A DNA stretch of 62,271 nucleotides from Kribbella albertanoniae (GTDB lineage Bacteria > Actinomycetota > Actinomycetes > Propionibacteriales > Kribbellaceae), in the NCBI RefSeq assembly GCF_004348455.1, contig NZ_SMKA01000019.1:1-62271 (forward strand). Direction: 5' to 3'. Shown here piece by piece: positions 16,929 to 25,738 of this stretch. The notes under the pieces are model-generated. The model was not told where the DNA came from. It saw nothing but the letters and a program-made list of their open reading frames with translations, and did not search any database. Every line of letters begins with the position of its first letter. The first letter of the stretch is position 1. Position numbers and translations under genes: made by a program.

Positions 16929-18412
16929 GCAACGACATCGAACGAATGCTGGCCGCAGCGGCCGACGACACCGACCAGCCACTGCACACCGACATCGACG
17001 ACATCCTCACCCGGGGCCGCCGCTCGGTCCGCCGCAGCCGGATCGCAATCGCCTCGACCTCGGTCCTGACCACGCTCGCCATCGTCGGTGGTCTCACCGT
17101 CTGGCAGGGCACCCTGCAGCAGGGCGAGGCACCGGCCAAGACGCCGAAGAGCGAGACCATCACGGTCGACCCGAAGACCGGCCGGATCACCGACAACGAG
17201 ACCGGCATCCAGGCCACGCTTCCGCCGCCCGCCAGCCCGCTGTCCGATGCCGCCGTACTGAAGCGCTGCCGATGGTCCGACAGCGAGTACGTGCAGTCCA
17301 ACAAGGAACGCGGGTCGAACGCCTACGACCAGGCCGGCCCGATCAACGCCGAATGGCGGGTGCTGGTCAAGAGCGGCGACCAGAAGCGTCTCGAGGCGCT
17401 GTTCCTCGCACCCGACCGGTCCATCGTCAGCTTGTGCTCGCAGAAGGATGAGCGCGGGGAAGGACGCAGCGGCCGGATCAGCACGAGCATCCTCCCGTTC
17501 CCGAAGGCGATGGAGGGCGCCCCGGAGCGCCGTCCGCTGGTCGTCGAGGCGGGCCTCCAGGTTCCGGCCGCCGGTGTCGCCCACGTGCTGGTCAGCCTCG
17601 CCGGTGAGTCTGCTCCGCGGCAGGCGCTGGTCGGGCCCGAGGGCTACTTCACGCTCGGCTTCCCCGAGTGGGAGGAGATGCGCAAGATCGATCCGAACTC
17701 GAAGGCGTGGGACAACTACGAACCCACTGTCCAGCGGATCCGGGGATACGACGCGAACGGCAAGCGGATCTACGACTGGAAGTACGTGAAGGTGGAGCCG
17801 CCGAAACCGACGCCGATCCCGGCCGACGTGAAGATCAAGACCCAGCCGCAGATCGAGCCCAAGGTCGTGCTGACGAAGGACCCGGAGAACGGGAAGCCGC
17901 TGGCCGTCGTACCGTTCAGCCCGTTGAGTGACGAGCAGGTCCGCGCGGAGTGCAAGAAGCCGGACGACTCCTTCATCGACGGCGGTAAAGGTGCCGGGGA
18001 CGAGCGGCCGTACGACGCCGGCCGGATCAGCCCGGATTGGCAGGTCGCGCTGAAGGTCGGCAGCGACAAGCGGTTCACCGCACTGCTGGTCTCCCCCGGT
18101 CAGAACGTGCTCGCCTGGTGCTACCGCGCGGAGCAGGGTGCCTACGACTACACGCGCAGCGGAGTGCAGACCGACGGCACGTTCGGCGACCCGGCGAAGG
18201 ACGAGTTCTCCATGTGGGCCATGGTTCCGGAGGGTGTCGCCCAGATCATCGTGGACCTGCCAACCGGACCGGTGCGCGCAGCGATCTCGAACGGCTACTA
18301 CCTGTGGGGCACCACCGGTGGCAGTGAAAACTTCAAGAAGGTGCGGGTGCGCGGTTTCGACGCCGACGCCAAGCTGATCTACGACCAGAAGATCAGCGTC
18401 GACGCCAGCTAG
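16925..18412 (+). CDS. Single-pass membrane protein with duplicated extracytoplasmic domain, probable anti-sigma partner
   Basis: The protein has 495 residues. A cytoplasmic segment of about 38 residues is followed by a transmembrane helix at about 40-60 (basic RRSVRRSR before it, giving an N-in topology). The extracytoplasmic part contains two copies of one domain, about residues 106-310 and 334-495. Each begins LSD-(6)-C and shares the motifs YD-G-I-W-V-LKSGD/VGSDKRF and RI/VRGYDANGK/FDADAK. Coupling to the sigma gene suggests a sensor anti-sigma factor. The N-terminus is too short for a full zinc anti-sigma domain and has no HxxxCxxC motif, so this role is inferred from context. Confidence 0.7.
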   Translation: MSNDIERMLAAAADDTDQPLHTDIDDILTRGRRSVRRSRIAIASTSVLTTLAIVGGLTVWQGTLQQGEAPAKTPKSETITVDPKTGRITDNETGIQATLPPPASPLSDAAVLKRCRWSDSEYVQSNKERGSNAYDQAGPINAEWRVLVKSGDQKRLEALFLAPDRSIVSLCSQKDERGEGRSGRISTSILPFPKAMEGAPERRPLVVEAGLQVPAAGVAHVLVSLAGESAPRQALVGPEGYFTLGFPEWEEMRKIDPNSKAWDNYEPTVQRIRGYDANGKRIYDWKYVKVEPPKPTPIPADVKIKTQPQIEPKVVLTKDPENGKPLAVVPFSPLSDEQVRAECKKPDDSFIDGGKGAGDERPYDAGRISPDWQVALKVGSDKRFTALLVSPGQNVLAWCYRAEQGAYDYTRSGVQTDGTFGDPAKDEFSMWAMVPEGVAQIIVDLPTGPVRAAISNGYYLWGTTGGSENFKKVRVRGFDADAKLIYDQKISVDAS

Positions 18413-19434
18413 ACGAGGAGCTCTCGGTAGACCTTTGTGAGTTTGTCGGGGGCGTGGTGGAGGTGCTGGTCGTCGTCGGCGATGTCGGCGATGACCAGGT
18501 CGGCCCCGAGGGATTCCGCCGTACGGCGGAGGGAGTCGGGGTCGGGGACGTGGCCTTCGTCGGCCAGCACCACGTCGATGCGTAGGTCGGGTGCGTGCGC
18601 GGCGAGGACCTCGAGGTGGGTCTCGGGTGAGAAGCCATCGGTCTCGCCTTTTTGCTCGCCCAGGTTGAGGGTGAGCAGGCGGCGGGCGCTGGTCTGCTCG
18701 AGACCGCGGCACAGCGCGGGGACGAGTAGGTTCGGGATGACCGAGGTGAACCACGAGCCCGGGCCGACCACGACCCAGTCGGCCTCCGCGACGGCCACCA
18801 GAGCCTCGGGACAGGCCGGCGGGTCAGCCGGGTCGAGAGCGACGTCGACGACGTGGCCGTTGGTGGTCGCGACCTCGGCCTGGCCACGGATCTCGGTCAT
18901 CGCCTCCGGATGCTCCGGATCGAGGCCGATCACGCGGGCGGTGATGTCCAGCGGTACGGCGGACATCGGCAGCACGCGGCCTTGGGCGCCGAGCAGGCGG
19001 CCGACCCAGTCGAGGCCGTCGACGGCCTCACCGAGCAGCTCCCACAGGGCGACGATCAGCAGGTTGCCGACCGCGTGGTCGTGCAGGTCGCCGTTGCTGC
19101 GGAAGCGATGCTGCAGGACGTCGGCCCACGTGCGGCCCCACTCATCGTCGCGGCACAGCGCGGCCAGCGCCATCCGCAGGTCACCCGGCGGCAGCACCCC
19201 CAGCTCCTTGCGCAACCGGCCGGACGAGCCGCCGTTGTCGGCGACGGTGACGATAGCGGTGAGCTGATCGGTGACGTGCCTGAGAGCGGACAGCGAGGCC
19301 GCCAGGCCATGCCCTCCGCCTAGTGCAACGATCCGGGGCCTTCGGGGGCCTGGGGGTCGCCCCCCAGAGAACACTCCAGAACCCTCCCGCCCGCGCTCTC
19401 CGCGGGCAGGGCTCTCCCAAGGGGTCTGTGTCAC
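18409..19434 (-). CDS. yvcK: YvcK/CofD-like uridine diphosphate-sugar-binding protein (gluconeogenesis factor family)
   Basis: The protein has 341 residues and a 33-residue disordered N-terminus before the Rossmann-like core IVALGGGHGLAASLSALR and TVADNGGSSGRLRKELG. YvcK proteins are needed for growth on gluconeogenic carbon and for cell-wall homeostasis; in mycobacteria the orthologue is CuvA. It overlaps rapZ by 4 bp and so belongs to the uvrC-rapZ-yvcK operon. Its end overlaps that of the convergent membrane-protein gene by 4 bp. Confidence 0.93.
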   Translation of the reverse strand: MTQTPWESPARGERGREGSGVFSGGRPPGPRRPRIVALGGGHGLAASLSALRHVTDQLTAIVTVADNGGSSGRLRKELGVLPPGDLRMALAALCRDDEWGRTWADVLQHRFRSNGDLHDHAVGNLLIVALWELLGEAVDGLDWVGRLLGAQGRVLPMSAVPLDITARVIGLDPEHPEAMTEIRGQAEVATTNGHVVDVALDPADPPACPEALVAVAEADWVVVGPGSWFTSVIPNLLVPALCRGLEQTSARRLLTLNLGEQKGETDGFSPETHLEVLAAHAPDLRIDVVLADEGHVPDPDSLRRTAESLGADLVIADIADDDQHLHHAPDKLTKVYRELLV

Positions 19435-20297
19435 TCGCGTCCGAGATCTCTGTGGACGACCAAGGTCGGTGAACCCTTCTCGCGCAGTCTGCGGGCGATC
19501 TCCTCGGACATCGCGACGCTGCGGTGCTTACCCCCGGTGCAGCCGATCGCGACGGTGACGAAGCGCTTGCCCTCGTTCAGGTAGCCGGTCCGCAAAGTGT
19601 CCAGCACGTCCACGTAGTTCTGCAGGAACTGCTGGGCCAGCGGATGGCCGAGCACGAAGTCTGACACAGGCTTGTCCTGCCCGGTCATCGGGCGCAGGTC
19701 GGGCTGCCAGTACGGGTTCGGGATGAAGCGCATGTCGGCGACCACGTCGGCGTCCACCGGGATGCCGTACTTGAAACCGAACGAGACCACGGTGGCCCGG
19801 AGCTCGGCGTTCTCCTCGTCACCGAAGGCGTTCACGATCTTCGCGGCGAGCTGGTGGACGTTCATGTTCGAGGTGTCGATGACCAGGTCGGCGCCAGCCC
19901 GGATGTCGCCGAGCAGCTCGCGCTCGCGCTGGATCCCGGTCAGCAGCCGGCCCTCACCCTGCAGCGGGTGCGGGCGGCGGACGCCCTCCTGCCGGCGCAC
20001 GATGACGTCGTCCGAGGCCTCCAGGAACAGGGTCAGCGGCCGGTAGCCCTTCACCCGCAGGTCGTGCAGCGCGGAGCTCAGCTCGTCGAAGAACATTCCG
20101 GTCCGGACGTCGACCACGACCGCGAGCCGCGGCTGCGTCCCGGTCCCGATGGTCTGCTCGACCATCGTGGTCAGGAACATCGGCGGCAGGTTGTCGACCA
20201 CGAACCAGCCGAGGTCCTCCAGCACGTCCGCAACCGAACTCCGCCCCGCCCCGGACATCCCGGTCACGATGATCAGGTTGCCGCTCGTGTCGTCCAT
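19431..20297 (-). CDS. rapZ: RNase adapter RapZ / nucleotide-binding protein (YvcJ family)
   Basis: The protein has 288 residues. The Walker A region is IVTGMSGAGRSSVADVL, with Arg in place of the usual Lys as is common in actinobacterial members. The C-terminal domain has VSFGFKYGIPVDADVVADMRF and VAIGCTGGKHRSV, the metabolite-binding half. In E. coli RapZ binds GlcN6P and delivers small RNAs to RNase E; the actinobacterial role is less clear. It shares one base with uvrC (TGATG) and four with yvcK. Confidence 0.94.
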   Translation of the reverse strand: MDDTSGNLIIVTGMSGAGRSSVADVLEDLGWFVVDNLPPMFLTTMVEQTIGTGTQPRLAVVVDVRTGMFFDELSSALHDLRVKGYRPLTLFLEASDDVIVRRQEGVRRPHPLQGEGRLLTGIQRERELLGDIRAGADLVIDTSNMNVHQLAAKIVNAFGDEENAELRATVVSFGFKYGIPVDADVVADMRFIPNPYWQPDLRPMTGQDKPVSDFVLGHPLAQQFLQNYVDVLDTLRTGYLNEGKRFVTVAIGCTGGKHRSVAMSEEIARRLREKGSPTLVVHRDLGRE

Positions 20298-22324
20298 CAG
20301 TTCTCTGTTCTCCCTGGATCCCCGTTGACCGTCCCGGCCACCGGGACGTCTTCCTCCAGTATCTCGCCTGTGGCCGTGTTCACCGACGGCGCCCGGCCGG
20401 ATTCGGCCGTCGTTGCGGCAGCGTTCACCGCGAGTACGACGGACTCCGCCGTCCGGCGCCCGAATCCGGGCAGCTCGGCGACCTCGTCGATCGTGGCCTG
20501 CCGCAACTTCTTCAGCGAACCGAAATGCCGCAGCAGTGTCTTACGCCGGACCTCCCCCAGCCCCGGTACGTCGTCCAGGACGCTCTCGACCATGGTCTTG
20601 GAGCGCCGGTTGCGGTGGTGCGTGATGGCGAACCGGTGCGCCTCGTCGCGCAGCCGCTGCAGCAGATACAGGCCCTCGGAGGTCCGGGAGAAGATCACCG
20701 GGTCCTCCTCGTCCGGGATCCAGACCTCCTCCAGCCGCTTGGCCAGACCGCAGATCGGGATGTCGCCGAGCCCCAGCTCGTCGAGCGCCTGCCGGGCGGC
20801 CGCGACCTGCGGCGGACCGCCGTCGACCACGACCAGCCCCGGGGTGTAGGCGAACTTCTTCGCCCGCCCGGTCTCCGGATCCACCAGGTACGCCGTCGGG
20901 TCCTCCCCCGGCGGAATGTCCTTGCGGTCCTCGATCATCCGCTTGAACCGCCGGGTCAGCACCTCGGCGATCGAGGCGACATCGTTCTGCCCCTCGACCT
21001 CCTTGATCACGAACCGCCGGTACTCGCTCTTGCGGGGCAGGCCGTCCTCGAAGACCACCATCGAGGCGACCACCTCGGTGCCTTGCAGGTTCGAGACGTC
21101 GTAGCACTCCATCCGCAGCGGCGCCTCCGGCAGGTCGAGACCGGCCTGGATCTCCTCCAGCGCCTGGTTGCGAGTGGTCAGATCGCTGGCCCGCTTGGTC
21201 TTGTGCATGGTGAGCGTCTGCAGCGCGTTGCGCTCGACGGTCTCCATCAGCGCCTTCTTGTCACCGCGCTGCGGAACCCGGATCGCCACTCGGGTCCCAC
21301 GGGTCCGCTCGAGCCACTCGGTCAGCGCCTCGACATCGTCCGGGATGACCGGCACCAGGATCTCGCGCGGAATCGCGTCACCCGAATCGCCGGCGTACGT
21401 CTGCTGGATGAACTGCGAGACCAGGTCGCCGGTGGTCGCCGTACCGTCGGCCTTGTCGGCGATCCAGCCGCGCTCACCGCGAATCCGGCCGCCGCGGACG
21501 TAGAAGATCTGGACGGCGACCTCGAGCGGGTCCTCGCTGAGCGCGATCACGTCGGTGTCGGTGCCGTCGCCGAGAACGACCGCGTTCTTGGCGAGAGCCT
21601 TCTCGAGGGCGGCGAGGTCGTCGCGGATCTTCGCCGCGCGCTCATACTCCAGCTCCGCAGCCGCGGCCTTCATCTCCTGCTGCAGCCGCCGCACGTACGT
21701 CGCGGTCTGGCCGGAGAGGAACGCGGAGAAGTCGTCGACGATCTTGCGGTGCTCCTCCTGGGACACCTGACCGGTGCAGGGCGCCGCGCACTTGCCGATG
21801 TAGCCGAGCAGGCAGGGCCGGCCCATCTGGCGGTGCCGGTTGAACACGCCCTTGCTGCACGAACGCATCGGGAAGACCCGGAGCAGCAGGTCGACCGTCT
21901 CCCGGATCGCCCAGGCGTGACTGTAAGGGCCGAAGTACCGCACGCCCTTCTTCTTCTGGCCGCGGCCGACCATCACTCGCGGGTACTCCTCGTCGAGGGT
22001 GATCGCGAGCCACGGGTAGGACTTGTCGTCGCGGTACTTCACGTTGAAGCGCGGGTCGTACTCCTTGATCCAGGAGTACTCCAGCTGCAGCGACTCGACC
22101 TCGGTGCCGACGACGGTCCACTCGACCTTCGCCGCGGTCGTCACCATCGCCTGCGTGCGCGGGTGCAGGTTGACCAGGTCCTGGAAGTACGACGACAGCC
22201 TCGCCCGCAGGTTCTTCGCCTTGCCGACGTAGATCACCCGCCCGGCGGAGTCACTGAAGCGGTAGACACCGGGCGAGTCGGGAATCGACCCGGGAGCGGG
22301 TCGGTAGGACGATGGATCAGCCAC
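20297..22324 (-). CDS. uvrC: Excinuclease ABC subunit UvrC
   Basis: This 675-residue subunit makes both incisions in nucleotide excision repair. The GIY-YIG domain is at residues 15-95 ([20 protein letters not shown]), followed by a cysteine cluster ([13 protein letters not shown]), a UVR motif near residue 210 ([20 protein letters not shown]), an RNase H-like domain ([20 protein letters not shown] and [13 protein letters not shown]) and C-terminal helix-hairpin-helix motifs. It heads the uvrC-rapZ-yvcK operon. I see no LexA-type box in the 82 bp upstream. Confidence 0.96.
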   Translation of the reverse strand: MADPSSYRPAPGSIPDSPGVYRFSDSAGRVIYVGKAKNLRARLSSYFQDLVNLHPRTQAMVTTAAKVEWTVVGTEVESLQLEYSWIKEYDPRFNVKYRDDKSYPWLAITLDEEYPRVMVGRGQKKKGVRYFGPYSHAWAIRETVDLLLRVFPMRSCSKGVFNRHRQMGRPCLLGYIGKCAAPCTGQVSQEEHRKIVDDFSAFLSGQTATYVRRLQQEMKAAAAELEYERAAKIRDDLAALEKALAKNAVVLGDGTDTDVIALSEDPLEVAVQIFYVRGGRIRGERGWIADKADGTATTGDLVSQFIQQTYAGDSGDAIPREILVPVIPDDVEALTEWLERTRGTRVAIRVPQRGDKKALMETVERNALQTLTMHKTKRASDLTTRNQALEEIQAGLDLPEAPLRMECYDVSNLQGTEVVASMVVFEDGLPRKSEYRRFVIKEVEGQNDVASIAEVLTRRFKRMIEDRKDIPPGEDPTAYLVDPETGRAKKFAYTPGLVVVDGGPPQVAAARQALDELGLGDIPICGLAKRLEEVWIPDEEDPVIFSRTSEGLYLLQRLRDEAHRFAITHHRNRRSKTMVESVLDDVPGLGEVRRKTLLRHFGSLKKLRQATIDEVAELPGFGRRTAESVVLAVNAAATTAESGRAPSVNTATGEILEEDVPVAGTVNGDPGRTEN

Positions 22325-22406
22325 CCGACAACCCTAGTTCGGCCCGCCGACAAAACCTGAATTCTGCCGAAGTCTCCATTGCTACTTCAATGACAGACTT
22401 GAAGGC

Positions 22407-22856
22407 ATGACTGCTGACGAACTGGATCGACTGATCCGCCGACAACCGGGCGTCCGGGTCCTCGACGCCCAGGACGACCTGTTCTACCTGTACGACCCGG
22501 CCGCCGACCTCCCACCGGAGCGGCAGCAACCCTTCGCCACCATCGTCACCGGCGACCACTACGAGCGGGTCTCCCGGCTCGACGAACCCGGTGCCTGGCG
22601 ACTCAACCTCGGCCTGACCAAGGCGACGTACACGACTCTGTTCGGTGCACCGCCGACCGAGCGCGACGCCGACTGGGTGCTCGACTCCGGCCACGACTAC
22701 GCCGCCCGCGACACCCTGATGCCACACCCCTTCTACGCCTCCCAGCACTGGGTCGCGATCATCTCCCCCACGAGCCTCGCCCCGCTCCGCGCTCTGATCA
22801 ACGAGTCCTACGACTTCGCCGCCCGCAGGTACGCCAACCGCGAGAGCCGCCTCTGA
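22407..22856 (+). CDS. DUF6194-family protein
   Basis: The protein has 149 residues and is predicted to be cytosolic. The pattern FYLYDPAADLPPERQQPFAT, then DHYERVSRLDEPGAWRLNLGL and the C-terminal ARDTLMPHPFYASQHWVAI matches the DUF6194 family of actinobacteria, whose function is unknown. It is divergent from uvrC with 82 bp between them. Confidence 0.75.
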   Translation: MTADELDRLIRRQPGVRVLDAQDDLFYLYDPAADLPPERQQPFATIVTGDHYERVSRLDEPGAWRLNLGLTKATYTTLFGAPPTERDADWVLDSGHDYAARDTLMPHPFYASQHWVAIISPTSLAPLRALINESYDFAARRYANRESRL

Positions 22857-22908
22857 CCGCAACCTGCCAACACCTGCGCACGCGTGCCAGGCCGCCGACC
22901 ATGGTGGG

Positions 22909-23631
22909 ATGCACGCCGATTGGATCGTCACTCTCGCGGGCCTGGGCATCAGCCTGCTGATCATCGTCGTCGTGGTGCGGTCGCAGCGGGGCGAAGGGGC
23001 ATTCCGGGATCGAGCCGCCTTCTTCAGCGCGGCGATCGACGATCACGACAGCACCCGCTTCGACGAGTTCGTCGAGTCCGGTTACGCACTCGACCTCCGC
23101 GACTCCGAGGGCAACACCGCTCTGCACCTCGCGCTGTACCACCAGCGCGACGAGGCGGTGCGCAGGCTGATCGCGCGGGGCGCCGACGAGACTCTGATCA
23201 ACAAACTCGGGTTCACCCCGGCCGACATGGCGAAGCTCGGATCGTACGAACGCATGCTGCTGAACACGGCCCGCAAACTCAACCCGCAGGGATCCTGGGC
23301 CTACGACGGTCCGGCAGCACGCGAGAGCTACAACCAGTTACGCCGAGCCCATCAGCGGTTCTATCAACCCGCGCTGACCCGGACCGCGGTCGACAATCCG
23401 AACCTGCGCCGGCTGATCGTCGTACTGGCGGTCAAGCTCGGACGCGCGAGCTCCGAGGAGCCACTGCTCGAACTGCTCCGGCTCTGGGGCGATCGGCAGC
23501 TCGCCGAGGACTACCTCAACTGCGGATCGAAGGCGCTGGAGCGCGGTGCCGAGCGCTGGGCACGCTCACACGGCTACACCATCCATCGGTACGGCGGGAC
23601 GGAACGGCCGATCCGGTGGGGACGGTTCTGA
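22909..23631 (+). CDS. Membrane-anchored ankyrin-repeat protein
   Basis: The protein has 240 residues. An N-terminal hydrophobic helix at about 7-25 (TLAGLGISLLIIVVVV) anchors it, followed by ankyrin repeats at about 40-115 (SEGNTALHLALYHQRDEAV, LIARGADETLINKLGFTPADMA). The C-terminal 100 residues are helical and unassigned. It starts 52 bp after the DUF6194 gene on the same strand. Partner proteins are unknown. Confidence 0.75.
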   Translation: MHADWIVTLAGLGISLLIIVVVVRSQRGEGAFRDRAAFFSAAIDDHDSTRFDEFVESGYALDLRDSEGNTALHLALYHQRDEAVRRLIARGADETLINKLGFTPADMAKLGSYERMLLNTARKLNPQGSWAYDGPAARESYNQLRRAHQRFYQPALTRTAVDNPNLRRLIVVLAVKLGRASSEEPLLELLRLWGDRQLAEDYLNCGSKALERGAERWARSHGYTIHRYGGTERPIRWGRF

Positions 23632-23791
23632 CCTTGCGGTTGGACGGCGGTCGTGTTGCGGGTTGGGTCATAAGGCGGAGTTGACCCCTGACTGGGATGA
23701 GCGCGGTCCGTAGCGTGTGACAGAGGGTAGATGCGCAGGTCCTTTGCGTGAGGCAACCAGGCCTTGCGTCGACTCGAGGGAGTTTCCGCCC

Positions 23792-25021
23792 ATGTCCTTC
23801 TTCAGATCACGCGTCTTCATCAGACCACGCGTCGCACTAGGGGCGCTCGCCGCCGCAGGGCTCGCCGTGACCGGTATCGCCGCGACCAGTACGGCGGCGC
23901 AGCCGGAGCAGACCGGTGTTGCGATCCGCGGTGCCGGCAGCCCGACCGCCGTACCGGGCAGCTACATCGTGGTGCTCGCCGGCCAGCGCAGCCAGGGTGA
24001 GACCCGCGCGACGAACCAGAGCCTGTCGACCAAGTACGACGTCAAGGTCCGGGACCAGTACGACGCGTCGATCAAGGGCTTCTCGGCGAACATGACCGAG
24101 GAGCAGGCGAAGAAGGTCGCCGGTGACTCGCGGGTCGCGTTCGTGCAGCAGAACCAGAAGTTCACGGTGAACCAGGACGACCCGCCGTGGGGCCTGGACC
24201 GGGTCGACCAGCGGGACCTGCCGCTCGACAAGAAGTACACGCCGTCGTCCCCCGCGGACAAGGTCAACGTGTACGTGATCGACACCGGCATCTACGCGGC
24301 GCACAAGGACTTCGGTGACCGCGCGTCGGTCGGCACCGACACCGTCGGCGACGGCCAGAACGGCGTCGACTGCATGGGTCACGGCAGCCACGTCGCCGGC
24401 ACCATCGCCGGTACGACGTTCGGTCTCGCGAAGAGCGCGAAGGTCTTCGGGGTCCGGGTGCTCGACTGCAAGGGCTCGGGTACGACCGAGACCGTGGTGG
24501 CCGGGATCGAGTGGGTGACCAAGAACGCCAAGCAGCCGGCGGTGGCGAACATGAGCCTCGGCGGCCCGGCCGACGACGCGCTCGACGCCGCAGTGAAGGC
24601 GTCGATCGGTGCCGGAATCACCTATGCGGTTGCCGCTGGCAACGAAAGCTCGGATGCCTGCACGGGCTCCCCGTCGCGGGAGGCGTCCGCGATCACGGTC
24701 GGCGCCACCGACGACCAGGACCAGAAGGCGTCGTTCTCGAACTGGGGCAAGTGCGTGGACCTCTTCGGACCGGGCGTCGACGTGATGTCGGTCGGGATCA
24801 CCGGGCCGGACTCGACCGCGAAGATGAGCGGTACGTCGATGGCCACGCCGCATGTCGCGGGAGCGATCGCGCTCTACCTGGCGGACCACCCGGACGCCAA
24901 GCCGGCTGATGTCGCGACCGCACTGGTCGGGGCGGCCACACCGGACAAGGTCGGCGACCCCGGCACCGGTTCGCCGAACAAGCTGCTGTTCGCCGGCAAG
25001 GCGGATCCGGCCCAGCAGTAA
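23792..25021 (+). CDS. Secreted S8 family serine protease (subtilase) with I9 propeptide
   Basis: The protein has 409 residues from ATG 23792. Residues 1-37 are a signal peptide. An inhibitor-I9 propeptide (YIVVLAGQRSQGETR to VAFVQQNQKFTVNQ) covers about 50-130. The catalytic triad is Asp164 (VIDTGIY), His197 (MGHGSHVAG) and Ser349 (SGTSMATPH). The layout is that of proteinase-K-like exported proteases. It has no C-terminal transmembrane helix and so is not a mycosin of the neighbouring type VII locus. The 160 bp before it hold no gene. A strong terminator follows. Confidence 0.95.
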   Translation: MSFFRSRVFIRPRVALGALAAAGLAVTGIAATSTAAQPEQTGVAIRGAGSPTAVPGSYIVVLAGQRSQGETRATNQSLSTKYDVKVRDQYDASIKGFSANMTEEQAKKVAGDSRVAFVQQNQKFTVNQDDPPWGLDRVDQRDLPLDKKYTPSSPADKVNVYVIDTGIYAAHKDFGDRASVGTDTVGDGQNGVDCMGHGSHVAGTIAGTTFGLAKSAKVFGVRVLDCKGSGTTETVVAGIEWVTKNAKQPAVANMSLGGPADDALDAAVKASIGAGITYAVAAGNESSDACTGSPSREASAITVGATDDQDQKASFSNWGKCVDLFGPGVDVMSVGITGPDSTAKMSGTSMATPHVAGAIALYLADHPDAKPADVATALVGAATPDKVGDPGTGSPNKLLFAGKADPAQQ

Positions 25022-25032
25022 CCCCCTTCCCC

Positions 25033-25066
25033 CGAAAGGCCCGGCCGGATCTGGCCGGGCCTTTCG
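25033..25066. terminator. Bidirectional terminator between the subtilase and the Rieske gene
   Basis: CGAAAGGCCCGGCC (25033-25046) pairs perfectly over 14 bp with GGCCGGGCCTTTCG (25053-25066) around a 6-nt loop, between two convergent genes. Confidence 0.9.
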
Positions 25067-25078
25067 ACGTACGGGGGG

Positions 25079-25621
25079 TCAGGCAGTCTGTACGACGTTC
25101 GTCCCGCTGACGGCGACGTTGACCGCAGGAAGCGGAGTTTGTGCCGGTCCGCTGACCGGTGCGCCGTCGGTGATGCTGAAGTGGCTGTTGTGGAACGGGC
25201 AGATGATCTGCCCCTCCTCCACCGAGCCGATCGGGTTGCCCTGGTGCGTGCAGACCGCAGAGAACCCCTTGAACTGGCCGGCGGTCGGCTGCGTGACGAC
25301 GACCTTGGCGTCGGCGAACACCTTCCCGCCACCGACCGGTACGTCGGAAACCGGGCCGAGCACCTTACCGCCCGGAGCGGCCGAGGTCGGACCGGTGCTG
25401 CCGCCCGTGGTCGGGGCACTGGTCGGGCCGCTCGTCACGCCGGTGCTGGTCGTCGGAGTACCGGTGGTTTCGCCGCCACCACAGGCGGCGAGGATCGGGG
25501 CGCTGGCACCCACCATCGCGGCGATCGCCGCACAGCGGAGCACCGATCTCCGGTCGCGCATCAGGCCGTCGGGTGCGGCGTCGGGTGCCGAGGTGGGTGG
25601 TGCCATCGTGTCATCGCTCAT
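25079..25621 (-). CDS. Rieske 2Fe-2S lipoprotein
   Basis: The protein has 180 residues from ATG 25621, with GGAGG nine bases upstream. A twin-arginine segment (MRDRRSVLRCAAIAAMVG) ends in the lipobox LAAC, so it is probably Tat-exported and lipid-anchored. A Thr/Gly/Pro-rich linker follows, then a Rieske domain with both ligand pairs, CTHQGN and CPFHNSHF. Such stand-alone Rieske proteins carry electrons outside the membrane; the partner is unknown. An inverted repeat lies 70-97 bp upstream. Confidence 0.92.
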   Translation of the reverse strand: MSDDTMAPPTSAPDAAPDGLMRDRRSVLRCAAIAAMVGASAPILAACGGGETTGTPTTSTGVTSGPTSAPTTGGSTGPTSAAPGGKVLGPVSDVPVGGGKVFADAKVVVTQPTAGQFKGFSAVCTHQGNPIGSVEEGQIICPFHNSHFSITDGAPVSGPAQTPLPAVNVAVSGTNVVQTA

Positions 25622-25690
25622 GAATCTGGACCTCCAGGAGCTTGCCGGCAAAATAGTTGAACGCTCTGACAAACGGCCCCGCGGCCCGAA

Positions 25691-25718
25691 CGGTTCAATC
25701 CACTGCCCGATTGAACCG
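25691..25718. promoter_or_regulatory. Perfect inverted repeat upstream of the Rieske gene
   Basis: CGGTTCAAT (25691-25699) and ATTGAACCG (25710-25718) are separated by 10 bp. The repeat lies between the MinD-like gene stop and the Rieske start, both on the minus strand. It could be an operator of the Rieske gene or the stem of a terminator for the upstream gene. A smaller stem, TGAGAC/GTCTCA (25724-25741), abuts the upstream stop. Confidence 0.5.
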
Positions 25719-25738
25719 CAATTTGAGACTTTTCCGTC

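Noticed and set aside
20525..22360. 611-codon plus-strand frame opposite uvrC
   Set aside because: Antisense shadow caused by GC-rich third positions; no motif, and uvrC is certain.
23632..23791. Promoter of the subtilase (TTGACC near 23682)
   Set aside because: No -10 box at acceptable spacing could be found, so no promoter is annotated.
23792..25021. Subtilase as the mycosin (MycP) of the type VII locus
   Set aside because: It has an I9 propeptide and no C-terminal transmembrane helix, and is separated from the locus by a terminator and the Rieske gene.
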